From: Candidatus Methanosuratincola sp.
GTDB lineage: Archaea; Thermoproteota; Methanomethylicia; Methanomethylicales; Methanomethylicaceae
DNA: 16,964 nucleotides
Reading direction: 5' to 3'
NCBI GenBank assembly: GCA_029907755.1
Contig: JARYLH010000017.1
Coordinates: 1 to 16,964, forward strand
Each line of letters begins with the position of its first letter. Position 1 is the first letter of the stretch. The translations under genes were made by a program, and so were the position numbers. The notes beneath the pieces were generated by a model, which did not search any database, was not told where the DNA came from, and was given only the letters and a program-made list of their open reading frames with translations. Of this stretch, positions 7,670-14,801 are shown piece after piece.

Positions 7670-7681
7670 TTTAAAAAAGGG
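7670..7681 (-). promoter_or_regulatory. Possible promoter of the structured RNA
   Basis: On the minus strand CCTTTTTTAAAC is TATA-like and predicts a start near 7648, giving about 74 bases before the terminal helix. A weaker CCATAAG element near 7601-7607 would place the start almost at the helix (about 7578). The sequence does not decide between them. Confidence 0.3.
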
Positions 7682-7701
7682 TTTAGCGCCCAACTAAACC
7701 C
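7673..7701 (-). terminator. Stem-loop plus T6, intrinsic-type terminator after the nucleoside phosphorylase
   Basis: GGGTTTAG (7694-7701 on the minus strand) and CTAAACCC (7679-7686) form a perfect 8-bp stem with a 7-base loop, followed directly by six T residues (7673-7678). It lies about 110 bases past the phosphorylase stop and probably ends the purP operon transcript. The stem is not required by archaeal polymerase, so it may also protect the 3' end. Confidence 0.55.
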
Positions 7702-7809
7702 GCCCCGCTAATCAAACCATCAGTTTTAAATGAACAAGTCAATTTTCATGATCAGTGATGGAAAGGAAAATTGCAACATCGGAAATGTTTTATTGCAGTA
7801 AGCCCTCGA

Positions 7810-8541
7810 CTATTTTAGAGGCAACTCGACCGAAACTGCAGTCTCCATAGCCGATAGCGCGCACCTCTCGACCGTCCTCCTGATCTCATCTCCTTCAAAA
7901 ACTCTTTTCTTACCATGGGGGGTTCCGGTTACTGCCAATATAGCCCCTGATTCGTAGCCCCTGATCTCTCCTATCGTGAATATTGCCGAGCACTCCATCT
8001 CGAATCCCAGCACCCCCTTTTCCTTCCAGTGCGCCACCTCGCTCGGCCCCTCCAGGTAAAAAGTATCGCTTGTGCATATCGTGCCGGTGAAGGTCTTGAT
8101 CCCCCTCGAGAGCGCTGTCGATCTGAGCATCTCTGCTAGGCGGCGCGAAGCCCTCGGCAAGTTAACCGACTTGAACTTTTCTCTGTAAGCCCTTGTCGTC
8201 CCATCTAGCGGTATAACTTCGTCTGGTATGACGGCATCGCCAGCGGCAACCTCGTCTGAAATGCTCCCCATGGTTCCCGCCCTGATTATGCACTTTGCGC
8301 CCAAAGCCGCCAACTCCTCGCAGACAATGGCTGCGGAAGGGGTGCCCATCCCTGTCGTCGAAAGCGTCAATTTTGAGCCCATGTACTCCCCTGTGTACGT
8401 CAGGAGGCACCTGTTCTTGTTAACCAGCCTCGGGCAGCAGAGATGAGATGATAAAGCCTTCGTCCTGCAGGGATCCCCGAAGACGACTACCCTCTCGGCA
8501 ACGTCGCCCTTGACGCACTTCAGATGGTACATGTGAACCAC
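7810..8541 (-). CDS. udp: Nucleoside phosphorylase, uridine phosphorylase-like (NP-I family)
   Basis: A 243-residue NP-I enzyme that splits a nucleoside with phosphate into a base and ribose-1-phosphate. Motifs: VVVFGDPCR (18-26, phosphate-binding Arg), STTGMGTPSAAIVCEEL (61-77), IIRAGTMGSI (85-94) and GFEMECSAIF (179-188, ribose-binding Glu). The substrate is uncertain. The Gln-x-Arg pair that holds uracil in the E. coli uridine phosphorylase is not evident in TSDTFYLEGP, and the Asp typical of purine-specific enzymes is not evident in AVTGTPHGKK, so either class or a broad enzyme is possible. GTG 8541 overlaps the purP stop by one base; ATG 8532, three codons in, is an equally good start and matches the usual N-terminus better. 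It is last in the purP2-purP1-phosphorylase operon. Confidence 0.85.
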   Translation of the reverse strand: MVHMYHLKCVKGDVAERVVVFGDPCRTKALSSHLCCPRLVNKNRCLLTYTGEYMGSKLTLSTTGMGTPSAAIVCEELAALGAKCIIRAGTMGSISDEVAAGDAVIPDEVIPLDGTTRAYREKFKSVNLPRASRRLAEMLRSTALSRGIKTFTGTICTSDTFYLEGPSEVAHWKEKGVLGFEMECSAIFTIGEIRGYESGAILAVTGTPHGKKRVFEGDEIRRTVERCALSAMETAVSVELPLK

Positions 8542-9578
8542 TACGTGGTCACTTTCTCGATCTCGCCAAGCTCCGAGGCTGCCTTTATCTCCCTTGCGAT
8601 CCTCCTTCCCATGCTCATTGGCTCGTCGAAGAGAAGATCGCTGTAAGGGGATCCACTGACGAAGAGGTTTGTGCCTGCGACTATCCTTCCCGAGAATTCG
8701 AACGTGTAGAGTTTCCCTTCCTCGTCACAGATCATCTCGAGGCAGAACGGTCCTATCATCCCCGGCGGGACCAGCCTCTTTGCGGCCGAGACGAACTTCT
8801 CCCCATCATCGAAGATGTCCATGAGAAGTGATTCCCTGAGCACGAGGGGCATGTTTCCAATCACCCTGAATGTGGGCGTTATCCCTAGCTCGAGCTGGTC
8901 CTGCGCGCTTATCCTGCCTATTGCGTCTATGCTCGTTTCGTACCTCCTGTCGCACCCCATCAATTCGATCCTCCCCTCGACCGCCGACCAGAAGTAGTGT
9001 GGATAGAGGGGGACCCCTATTATGTATTCCTGGATGAAGACCTTCTCCTCCTCCCCCTTCCTGATCAGCCCCTTCCCAGTAAGCTGCATGATCTTAGCCT
9101 CAAAGTCCCTTGGGCTCTTCGCAATGAAGTATCCCCTCCCCCCCTCTGCCCCAGGGAGCTTGACTATCGCCGGCCCGTCTATTTCTGAGTAGGAGCTGAT
9201 CTTCTTTGGGGTCCTGATCCCTGCCTCCTTCAAAAGCCGGTCCTTGAGTTCCCTGTCGTACTCCCATTTGAATATGAACCTGTTCCCGAAGATCCTTGGC
9301 CTGAAACGTTTTTCCAGATCTTCGAGGCGCCCGCCCGAAATCAATGTACCATGGGGCACAAAAATCGCCCCTTCCTCATCGAGCATATCTTGGATATCAT
9401 CACCGAGGATCTCCTCCACGCTGCCGACTGAGACGGTCCTGTCCGCAAGCCTAAACCTGCCGTAAAGGCTTTCCCTGCCCTTCAGACAAATCAGCAGCGT
9501 CCTGAGCCCCTCTTGTTTGGCGCCCCTGAGAATCTGGAGGGCGGAATGGGACCCGATCACCGCGACTGTCGGGGGCAT
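8541..9578 (-). CDS. purP: PurP, formate-dependent FAICAR synthetase
   Basis: A 345-residue ATP-grasp enzyme of archaeal purine synthesis that formylates AICAR with formate and ATP to give FAICAR, replacing folate-dependent PurH transformylase. It begins directly at the VAVIGSHSALQILRGAK strand, lacking the roughly 20-residue leading helix of longer PurPs. Conserved parts: IFVPHGTL (72-79), FGNRFIFKWE (97-106), AIVKLPGAEGGRGYFIA (137-153, the ATP-grasp glycine loop), VFIQEYIIGV, YPHYFWSAVEGRIELMGCDRRYE, PGMIGPFCLEMICDE and FEFSGRIVAGTN (293-304) with the metal-binding Glu294. All core residues are retained, so it should be active. ATG 9578 lies one base after the stop of the paralogue upstream, and its own stop overlaps the next start, so three genes are tightly coupled. 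Confidence 0.92.
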   Translation of the reverse strand: MPPTVAVIGSHSALQILRGAKQEGLRTLLICLKGRESLYGRFRLADRTVSVGSVEEILGDDIQDMLDEEGAIFVPHGTLISGGRLEDLEKRFRPRIFGNRFIFKWEYDRELKDRLLKEAGIRTPKKISSYSEIDGPAIVKLPGAEGGRGYFIAKSPRDFEAKIMQLTGKGLIRKGEEEKVFIQEYIIGVPLYPHYFWSAVEGRIELMGCDRRYETSIDAIGRISAQDQLELGITPTFRVIGNMPLVLRESLLMDIFDDGEKFVSAAKRLVPPGMIGPFCLEMICDEEGKLYTFEFSGRIVAGTNLFVSGSPYSDLLFDEPMSMGRRIAREIKAASELGEIEKVTT

Positions 9579-9579
9579 C

Positions 9580-10692
9580 TCACGTCACGATCTCCTTGAG
9601 CCTGCCCGTCTCCAGGGCTCCTCTTATCTCGATGGCGATCCTCTGGCCCACGCTCATGGGCCTACCGTAGAGGTACCTGGTATACGGGCTCGTCGTCCCG
9701 ATGACAGGGCTTCCAGGCACCCTAGGCGAGACGTCGAATATGACTATCTCCTGGTCCTTGTTGACTGCACCCTGCAGAGCAAAGGGCCCGATTATGCCTG
9801 GCGGGTATTCCTCTTTCGTTGCCTTTACGAACCTGATCCCATTCTCTAGCACCTTCTCGAGCATCGACTCCCTTATTGTGGCTCCCATATGCCCTATCTC
9901 AATGTTCTGCAGCTGCAGGTCTATCTCGAGCTGCTGCCTTGCAGGCAGTGAGACGAAGTCATGCAGGTTCGTCTGCAGCCTCCTGTCAATGCCCATGAAC
10001 TCGACTTCCCCGCTCAGCGGGGAATAGAAGTAATTGAAGTTGAAGTACGTCCCGACCACATATTCCTCGATTACTGCCCTCTCGGCGTCCTCCCTAGTGA
10101 TGATGCCCTTCGAGACCCTCTCCTCGACCTTCTTCCAGAAGTCCCTCTCGTCCGTGACCGTGAAGAAGGCCCTCTCTATCTTCCTCTTCGCCTCCTGGAC
10201 CTTGACGATCGCAAGCGTGTCTATTTCGGATGGCGACTTGAACTTCCTCGGCTGCCTCACTCCTGCCTTCTCGAGGAGGTGATATTGGTTCTTGGGTGCC
10301 CACCTCTCTTCCGACCTCAGCATCATCCTGTTCCCAAATAGCGGCAGCAGGAACTGCCCCTCGATGACATCGTAGGGCACGTACGTGGAGAATGCCCTGT
10401 GGGGCACGAATACCGTTTTCCTCCGTTTGAGCCCCTCCTGAACATCCTGAGAGGCTATCTCCGAAAACTTGTCGAGCACGATCGCCTCATCCACTATCCG
10501 CCGGTACGTCTTATACGGGAGCTCCCTCCCTCTCTGGCAGACCACCACAGTACGGAAGCCCTGCTCTTTGGCCCCATCAGCAATGTCGAGGGCTGAGTGG
10601 CTCCCAAGCGTCCCGACTGTAATGCTCTCAGTGCCGGCTTCGTATCGTTCGATCAGTTCCCAGATTCTTTCCCTTGTGATCAAAAGCCACAC
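9580..10692 (-). CDS. PurP paralogue with a degenerate ATP-grasp loop
   Basis: A 370-residue member of the PurP family, with the full-length N-terminus (ITRERIWELIERYEAG) ahead of ITVGTLGSHSALDIADGAK. It follows PurP throughout: FGNRMMLRSE, VIEEYVVGTYFNFNYFYSPL, VEFMGIDRRLQ, PPGIIGPFALQ and PMSVGQRIAIEI. Key positions are changed, however. Where active PurP has KLPGAEGGRGYF this copy has KVQEAKRKIERAFF (164-177), so the glycine loop is gone. VPHG is VPHR (96-99). FExSxRxxxGTN becomes FDVSPRVPGSPV (319-330), with Asp for the metal-binding Glu. It may be a non-catalytic partner of PurP or act on another substrate. GTG 10692 follows AGGAG by 5 bases; TTG 10683 also fits and gives the commoner N-terminus. 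It is first in the operon. Confidence 0.85.
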   Translation of the reverse strand: MWLLITRERIWELIERYEAGTESITVGTLGSHSALDIADGAKEQGFRTVVVCQRGRELPYKTYRRIVDEAIVLDKFSEIASQDVQEGLKRRKTVFVPHRAFSTYVPYDVIEGQFLLPLFGNRMMLRSEERWAPKNQYHLLEKAGVRQPRKFKSPSEIDTLAIVKVQEAKRKIERAFFTVTDERDFWKKVEERVSKGIITREDAERAVIEEYVVGTYFNFNYFYSPLSGEVEFMGIDRRLQTNLHDFVSLPARQQLEIDLQLQNIEIGHMGATIRESMLEKVLENGIRFVKATKEEYPPGIIGPFALQGAVNKDQEIVIFDVSPRVPGSPVIGTTSPYTRYLYGRPMSVGQRIAIEIRGALETGRLKEIVT

Positions 10693-10716
10693 CGATACTC
10701 CTAACCTTTCAGGCTC

Positions 10717-10725
10717 TTAAAATAA
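10717..10725 (-). promoter_or_regulatory. TATA box of the purP2-purP1-phosphorylase operon
   Basis: TTATTTTAA on the minus strand is centred about 27 bases before 10694. Transcription would therefore start within a few bases of GTG 10692, making that start leaderless, or leave an 11-base leader for TTG 10683. Confidence 0.55.
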
Positions 10726-10843
10726 GTATTCGTTTCACCGGCCTGCCCGCCTGAACCATCAATCAAGAATCCTTGACCGCAAGTACGAAGCCCGCCTCTG
10801 CTATCCCATTCCATTCTGGGCGAACGCCAAATCCAAGACAAAT

Positions 10844-10853
10844 GATTTATTTG
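10844..10853 (+). promoter_or_regulatory. TATA box of the rhomboid gene, probably leaderless
   Basis: gatttatttg is centred about 26 bases before ATG 10875, so the transcript is expected to start at or just before the ATG. The remainder of the 182-bp gap to the divergent purP operon shows nothing recognisable. Confidence 0.5.
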
Positions 10854-10874
10854 CCTTCCAAGAAGTGATCTTCA

Positions 10875-11489
10875 ATGTTTCCTTTAAAAGACGTCGTCGA
10901 GAGGAGGACTTTCCCCTACATTACGCTGCTTCTCATAGGCGCCAACATAATCGCATTTGCGATTAGCATGATCGACTTCGAAGGGATTATATACTCTTAC
11001 GGTTTCATCCCTGCCCGCCCCTCTGTCTTGACCGCCTTCACGTGCATGTTCCTGCACGCAGGTTTAGACCACATCTTCGGCAACATGTGGTTCCTCCTCA
11101 CGTTTGGGGACAACGTCGAGGACAAGTTCGGCCACATGAAATTCCTTCTCTTCTATCTTGCCACGGGGTTCGTGGCAACCTATGTGAACTATCTTGTCGA
11201 TCCTGCCTCGACAATACCGACAGTGGGGGCATCTGGGGCGATCTCCGGGGTGATGGGCGCCTATGTGGTCCTCTTCCCCAAAGCCAAGGTTCACACGCTG
11301 CTTGGCTACTACATGACAACCCTGCCTGCCTTTGTCATGCTGGGCTTCTGGTTCGTCCTCCAGCTCTTCTTCGGGACCTCCAGCCTCTTTGGGGGAGATG
11401 GGAGCGGCATAGCCTACTGGGCACATATCGGCGGGTTCGTGGCGGGCGCCCTTGTGGCCCTCGCCTACAGGACATTCAACCGGCGCTGA
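10875..11489 (+). CDS. Rhomboid-family intramembrane serine protease
   Basis: A 204-residue integral membrane protease with about six predicted membrane segments, near the family's minimal core. After a short cytoplasmic start (MFPLKDVVERR) the first helix is ITLLLIGANIIAFAISM. FLHAGLDHIFGNMWFLLTFG (59-78) carries the H66-x3-N70 pair that helps form the oxyanion hole. VGASGAISGVMGAY (117-130) holds the catalytic Ser120 in G-A-S-G. WAHIGGFVAGAL (182-193) holds the catalytic His184. The Ser-His dyad is therefore intact and the enzyme should cut single-pass membrane proteins within the bilayer. It has its own promoter and stands alone; the next gene starts 180 bases later with a separate promoter. 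No substrate is suggested by the neighbours. Confidence 0.93.
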   Translation: MFPLKDVVERRTFPYITLLLIGANIIAFAISMIDFEGIIYSYGFIPARPSVLTAFTCMFLHAGLDHIFGNMWFLLTFGDNVEDKFGHMKFLLFYLATGFVATYVNYLVDPASTIPTVGASGAISGVMGAYVVLFPKAKVHTLLGYYMTTLPAFVMLGFWFVLQLFFGTSSLFGGDGSGIAYWAHIGGFVAGALVALAYRTFNRR

Positions 11490-11627
11490 AGCCAGCAGCA
11501 CGTAGAAATGCAGTTTCCGCTATCATTTGACCGTCTCCTTCCATTCGATTTTTGCCTCTGCAAAAAAGGTATCCTGACCTGGAACGCTGAGTAAGCGCAC
11601 GCAGATTAGCCGTCTTCACTTGTAATA

Positions 11628-11637
11628 CTTATTTAAA
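11628..11637 (+). promoter_or_regulatory. TATA box of the alcohol dehydrogenase-prs transcript
   Basis: cttatttaaa predicts a start about 26 bases on, near 11659, which is 11 bases before ATG 11670. The in-frame ATG at 11637 lies on the TATA element itself and so cannot be the start if this promoter is used. Confidence 0.55.
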
Positions 11638-11669
11638 TGACCGCAGTCTATGATCCAAGGGAACCTTGT

Positions 11670-12854
11670 ATGAGCAACGGTTTTGATCTTCTGAACAGGG
11701 CATTCACATTTTACTGCCCGACCCGCATCGTCTTCGGCATCGGCTCTTTATCCCGCCTGCCTGACGAACTAAAGAAGTTCAATTTCAAAAAGGCGCTCTT
11801 GGTATCGGGCCCCAGGGTGAGCAAGACCAAGGAGTACGCGCTCGTGAAGGAATGCGTCTCCTGTGCCTGTGCGGAGTTGTCGGAGTTCACCATGGTCGAG
11901 GCGGAGCCAGACATGTCGATCCTTAACTCGCTTGCAGGTTTTGTGAGGAAGTCGCAGCCGGAAATAGTGGTAGGGATCGGAGGCGGGAGCTCCATGGACT
12001 TCTCAAAGCTCGCCTCCGCCCTGTCCGTGAACGAGAAAGACCCGGCTAGCTACTTCGGGGGAGAGAAAATCACCAAAAAAGGGCCTCCAATCATCACAAT
12101 ACCGACCCTGGCTGGCACCGGATCCGAGGTTACTCCCATATCTGTTGTAGTCGATAATGGGGTGAAGCGCGCTCTTTTCAATCATGCCCTCTATCCTGCA
12201 CTCGCTGTTGTCGACCCCCGCCTGTCCTGTAGCGCTAGCCCCGATGCGACAGCCTCGGCTGGCATCGACGCCCTCTGCCACGCACTTGAGTCGATGATGT
12301 CTGTTGACTCGAACCCGATAAGCGACTCGCTCTCATCAAAAGCCCTCGGGCTGGCATGCGCGTACCTGGAAAGGGCATATTGCAACGGGGGCGATCTAGA
12401 GGCGAGGGCTGGGCTGTCTGCAGCCTCTTTACTGGCTGGTATCGCTTTCCAGGCCACCGGGCTTTGCCTTCCGCACGGGATTGCCTACACGTATGCTACC
12501 AAATGCTCCTTGCCGCACGGATCATCCGTATCGCTAGCCGCGCCGTACGTCGCAATATTCAATGCCCCTGCCATCCCCGGGAAGACCCGGCTCATCGCCT
12601 CCGCGATGGGGATCGACACCTGTGGAGCCTCGCCGATAGAGGCTGGGTTTGAGATCGCCTCGAGGATGTTCGAAATCATGGATACGCTTGGCTTACCTCA
12701 GACACTTGAGGATCTGGGGATAAACGAGTCCGAACTCGAGTCGATGGTCGACGATCTCCTGGCGAACCATTACAGGTTCGTAGAAAAGAACCCGAGGAAA
12801 CCCTCCAGGGATGAGCTGCTCGATCTCTACATGGACATGCATGAGGGTCTCTAA
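11670..12854 (+). CDS. Iron-type (group III) alcohol dehydrogenase family protein
   Basis: A 394-residue dehydrogenase of the iron-containing alcohol dehydrogenase family, which uses NAD(P) to interconvert alcohols and aldehydes or related substrates. It opens with FTFYCPTRIVFGIGSLSRLP, the usual first strand. IVVGIGGGSSMDFSKLAS (99-116) holds the nucleotide-binding GGGSxxD. TIPTLAGTGSEVTP (143-156) follows. All four metal ligands of the FucO type are present: Asp200 and His204 in GIDALCHALES, His269 in CLPHGIAY and His283 in SLPHGSS. ATG 11670 is chosen over ATG 11637 because of the TATA box. The substrate is not evident. The stop is followed with no gap by the TTG of prs, so the two are co-translated, and a role in sugar or aldehyde metabolism tied to ribose-phosphate is possible but unproven. 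Confidence 0.85.
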   Translation: MSNGFDLLNRAFTFYCPTRIVFGIGSLSRLPDELKKFNFKKALLVSGPRVSKTKEYALVKECVSCACAELSEFTMVEAEPDMSILNSLAGFVRKSQPEIVVGIGGGSSMDFSKLASALSVNEKDPASYFGGEKITKKGPPIITIPTLAGTGSEVTPISVVVDNGVKRALFNHALYPALAVVDPRLSCSASPDATASAGIDALCHALESMMSVDSNPISDSLSSKALGLACAYLERAYCNGGDLEARAGLSAASLLAGIAFQATGLCLPHGIAYTYATKCSLPHGSSVSLAAPYVAIFNAPAIPGKTRLIASAMGIDTCGASPIEAGFEIASRMFEIMDTLGLPQTLEDLGINESELESMVDDLLANHYRFVEKNPRKPSRDELLDLYMDMHEGL

Positions 12855-13760
12855 TTGCGGAGCCTTGTGTTGACTTACGGATCCGGCGCCGAGGCGCTTG
12901 CTCGAAGGGTGTCACAGATCTCGGGATCGCCCATCGCAGAAGCGACAAGGAGGCAGTTCCCCGACGGGGAGCAGTACGTGCGCGTCTCCGGCGAGGTCAG
13001 GGACAAGGATGTGGCTATATTCCAGTCCTTTGCCTTCTCGCCCGATCGCCTTTTGGTCGAATACTCCCTTATTGCGGATGCCGTGAGGGGCATGGGGTGC
13101 AGGCGGGTGATCGGCGTCTTCCCTTACCTTGCATACGCAAGGCAGGATGAGCGGTTCTCAGAGGGGGAGGCGCTCAGCGCCAAAGTCTTCGCCAGGTTGA
13201 TAGAGGCCTCAGGCACCGATGCTGCCTACACGGTGGACTTGCATCTGCACAGGTTCCAGACAATAAAAGAAGTATTCGAAATTCCAGCAACAAACCTCTC
13301 CGCGATGCCCCTCCTAGCCGAAAATTACCTCAAACGTGCCCCAGGCGGCCGCGTGCTGGTCGTGGGTCCTGACAGCGAGTCGTCCCAGTGGGTGAAGGCT
13401 GTGGCGGAAGTGATCCCCTCAGTGTGCACCATCCTCGAGAAGGAGCGCTTGGGCGACCGAGAAGTTCGGGTGTCTGACCTTTCGGGCAGCATGTGCGCTG
13501 CTGCCGTCATCGTCGACGACATGATTAGCACTGGCAAGACCATCTTGGAAGTCTTGGGGAAACTGAAAGAATCTGGTGTGAAAAGGGTAGATGCCTTGGT
13601 TACCCACTCCCTCCTTGTAGAAGGCGCCTATTCCAAGCTAAAGGAGGGCGGGCTGAACTCGCTGATCACGACCGACACAATCGCGACCGAGCATGCCTCG
13701 GTTTCGGTGGCACCCCTGCTTGCAGATGCACTCGTGCGGTATTCCGCCTCCGGTCGTTGA
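12855..13760 (+). CDS. prs: Ribose-phosphate diphosphokinase (PRPP synthetase)
   Basis: A 301-residue enzyme making PRPP from ribose-5-phosphate and ATP, for nucleotide, His and Trp synthesis. Motifs: RRQFPDGEQYVRVSGEVRD (32-50), VFPYLAYARQDERFSEGE (88-105, ATP contact), YTVDLHLHRFQ (125-135, metal-binding His), ILEKERLGDREVRVS (193-207, the flexible catalytic loop) and AVIVDDMISTGKTI (217-230, the PRPP loop with the DD pair). Length and motifs are those of the compact archaeal class. TTG 12855 begins immediately after the dehydrogenase stop; a GAGGG at 12842-12846 lies 8 bases before it, and the next start would cut into the first strand. It is followed by a new promoter for the ribose-1,5-bisphosphate isomerase operon, so carbon and purine needs are handled side by side. 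Confidence 0.93.
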   Translation: MRSLVLTYGSGAEALARRVSQISGSPIAEATRRQFPDGEQYVRVSGEVRDKDVAIFQSFAFSPDRLLVEYSLIADAVRGMGCRRVIGVFPYLAYARQDERFSEGEALSAKVFARLIEASGTDAAYTVDLHLHRFQTIKEVFEIPATNLSAMPLLAENYLKRAPGGRVLVVGPDSESSQWVKAVAEVIPSVCTILEKERLGDREVRVSDLSGSMCAAAVIVDDMISTGKTILEVLGKLKESGVKRVDALVTHSLLVEGAYSKLKEGGLNSLITTDTIATEHASVSVAPLLADALVRYSASGR

Positions 13761-13770
13761 CCTGCCAACC

Positions 13771-13780
13771 TTTTTATAAT
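13771..13780 (+). promoter_or_regulatory. TATA promoter of the isomerase-RuBisCO-AMP phosphorylase operon
   Basis: tttttataat begins 10 bases after the prs stop. A start about 26 bases on, near 13802, would give a very short leader that opens around the GGAGGT ribosome site. Confidence 0.62.
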
Positions 13781-13800
13781 TTCCATGAGATCTATGGGTT

Positions 13801-13806
13801 GGAGGT
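13801..13806 (+). promoter_or_regulatory. Full ribosome binding site fixing the TTG start of e2b2
   Basis: GGAGGT lies 6 bases before TTG 13813, complementary to the archaeal 16S tail. It settles TTG as the start, since no ATG or GTG is placed properly. Confidence 0.7.
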
Positions 13807-13812
13807 CTATTT

Positions 13813-14796
13813 TTGGCAACTGACGAGATAATCCGACTTGCAGAGGACATTAGGACTATGAGGATCAGGGGCGCTGCCGAGATCGGGAGGGCAGCTGCCA
13901 GCGGCCTCAAGTCGTACGCGTTAAGCAGCAAAGCCTCTGACGCGCCGTCATATATGGAAGGATTTGACGAGGTTTACCGGTTGCTGCTGAACACGAGACC
14001 GACTGCGGTTTCCCTAGCAAATGCGCTGAACTACATAAGGCACCGCGTGCTGGGCGCCTGCAAGGATGGCGCCTCGACCGAAGTGCTGAGGCAGACAACG
14101 GTAGATGCGAGCGACGCCTTCCTGAAGTCCTCGTTCGAGGCGGTGAAGCGGATAAGCGAATTCGGTTCAAAGCGGATCAGGAACGGCGACCTAGTGATGA
14201 CCCACTGCAACAGCTCGGTCGCGATCTCCACGCTGGTTGAGGCCAAGCGCCATGGCAAAGACTTCTCAGTCATCGCTACCGAGACCCGCCCGAGATACCA
14301 GGGCCGGATAACTGCGAGGTCTCTCTCGGAAGCGGGCATACCTGTCACGCTGATCGTGGACTCTGCCGCCAGGTACTTCATGCCCAAGGTCGACAAGGTA
14401 GTGGTGGGTTCGGATGTGGTGACCGCGAACGGGGCCGTTGTGAACAAGATCGGCACCTCCCAGATTGCGCTTGCAGCCAAAGAAGCGAGGGTCAGGGTTT
14501 ACGTATGTGCGGAGACCTACAAGTTCAGCCCTTCGACGATGCTCGGCGAGCTCGTGGAGATCGAGGAGCGCCCTCCTACTGAAGTTGTCCCCGCGGAGGA
14601 GATTGCAGCGCTGGGCAACGTGAAGATAGCCAACCCTGCCTTCGACATCACGCCCGCAGAGATGATTGACGCAATAATAACCGAGCGCGGCGTGATCCCT
14701 CCGCAGGCTGCAATATTGATATTAATGGAGGAGTTCGGATATAGGATTGGCGAGGAGCACATGGGGAGAGTTTTTGTCGAAGAGGAGGATCGGTGA
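13813..14796 (+). CDS. e2b2: Ribose-1,5-bisphosphate isomerase (eIF2B-related)
   Basis: A 327-residue protein of the eIF2B-alpha/MtnA superfamily, in the archaeal branch that converts ribose-1,5-bisphosphate to ribulose-1,5-bisphosphate for RuBisCO. Signatures: TMRIRGAAEIGRAAASGL (15-32), TVDASDAFLKSSFEAVKRIS (96-115), VMTHCNSSVAISTLVEAKRHG (128-148), VIATETRPRYQGR (153-165), VVVGSDVVTANGAVVNKIGT (196-215) and AETYKFSPSTML. Cys132 and Asp201 fall where the catalytic Cys133 and Asp202 lie in the Thermococcus enzyme TK0185. The RuBisCO gene downstream in the same operon argues for this enzyme over a translation factor or methylthioribose-1-phosphate isomerase. The known enzyme is activated by AMP. 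The stop overlaps the possible GTG start of rbcL. Confidence 0.93.
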   Translation: MATDEIIRLAEDIRTMRIRGAAEIGRAAASGLKSYALSSKASDAPSYMEGFDEVYRLLLNTRPTAVSLANALNYIRHRVLGACKDGASTEVLRQTTVDASDAFLKSSFEAVKRISEFGSKRIRNGDLVMTHCNSSVAISTLVEAKRHGKDFSVIATETRPRYQGRITARSLSEAGIPVTLIVDSAARYFMPKVDKVVVGSDVVTANGAVVNKIGTSQIALAAKEARVRVYVCAETYKFSPSTMLGELVEIEERPPTEVVPAEEIAALGNVKIANPAFDITPAEMIDAIITERGVIPPQAAILILMEEFGYRIGEEHMGRVFVEEEDR

Positions 14797-14801
14797 TCAT
14801 T

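Larger units (their letters stand above)
7575..7809. other. Intergenic stretch between the nucleoside phosphorylase and the structured RNA
   Basis: No protein gene is supported here. Together with the RNA and the TOPRIM leader it makes a protein-free stretch of about 540 bases. It contains a stem-loop with a T6 tract on the minus strand (7673-7701), a TATA-like sequence overlapping it, and a short palindrome ggcaaattgcc at 7625-7635. The rest is AT-rich with no recognisable motif. Confidence 0.6.

Noticed and set aside
7679..7709. tRNA-like 5' half (GCGGGGC then a D-arm-like hairpin) on the minus strand
   Set aside because: The hairpin stem is 8 bp, too long for a D-arm, and is followed by T6 with no anticodon or T arm; a terminator explains it better.
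11637..11669. Upstream ATG of the alcohol dehydrogenase
   Set aside because: It overlaps the TATA element and lies before the expected transcription start; the added 11 residues do not look like family sequence.
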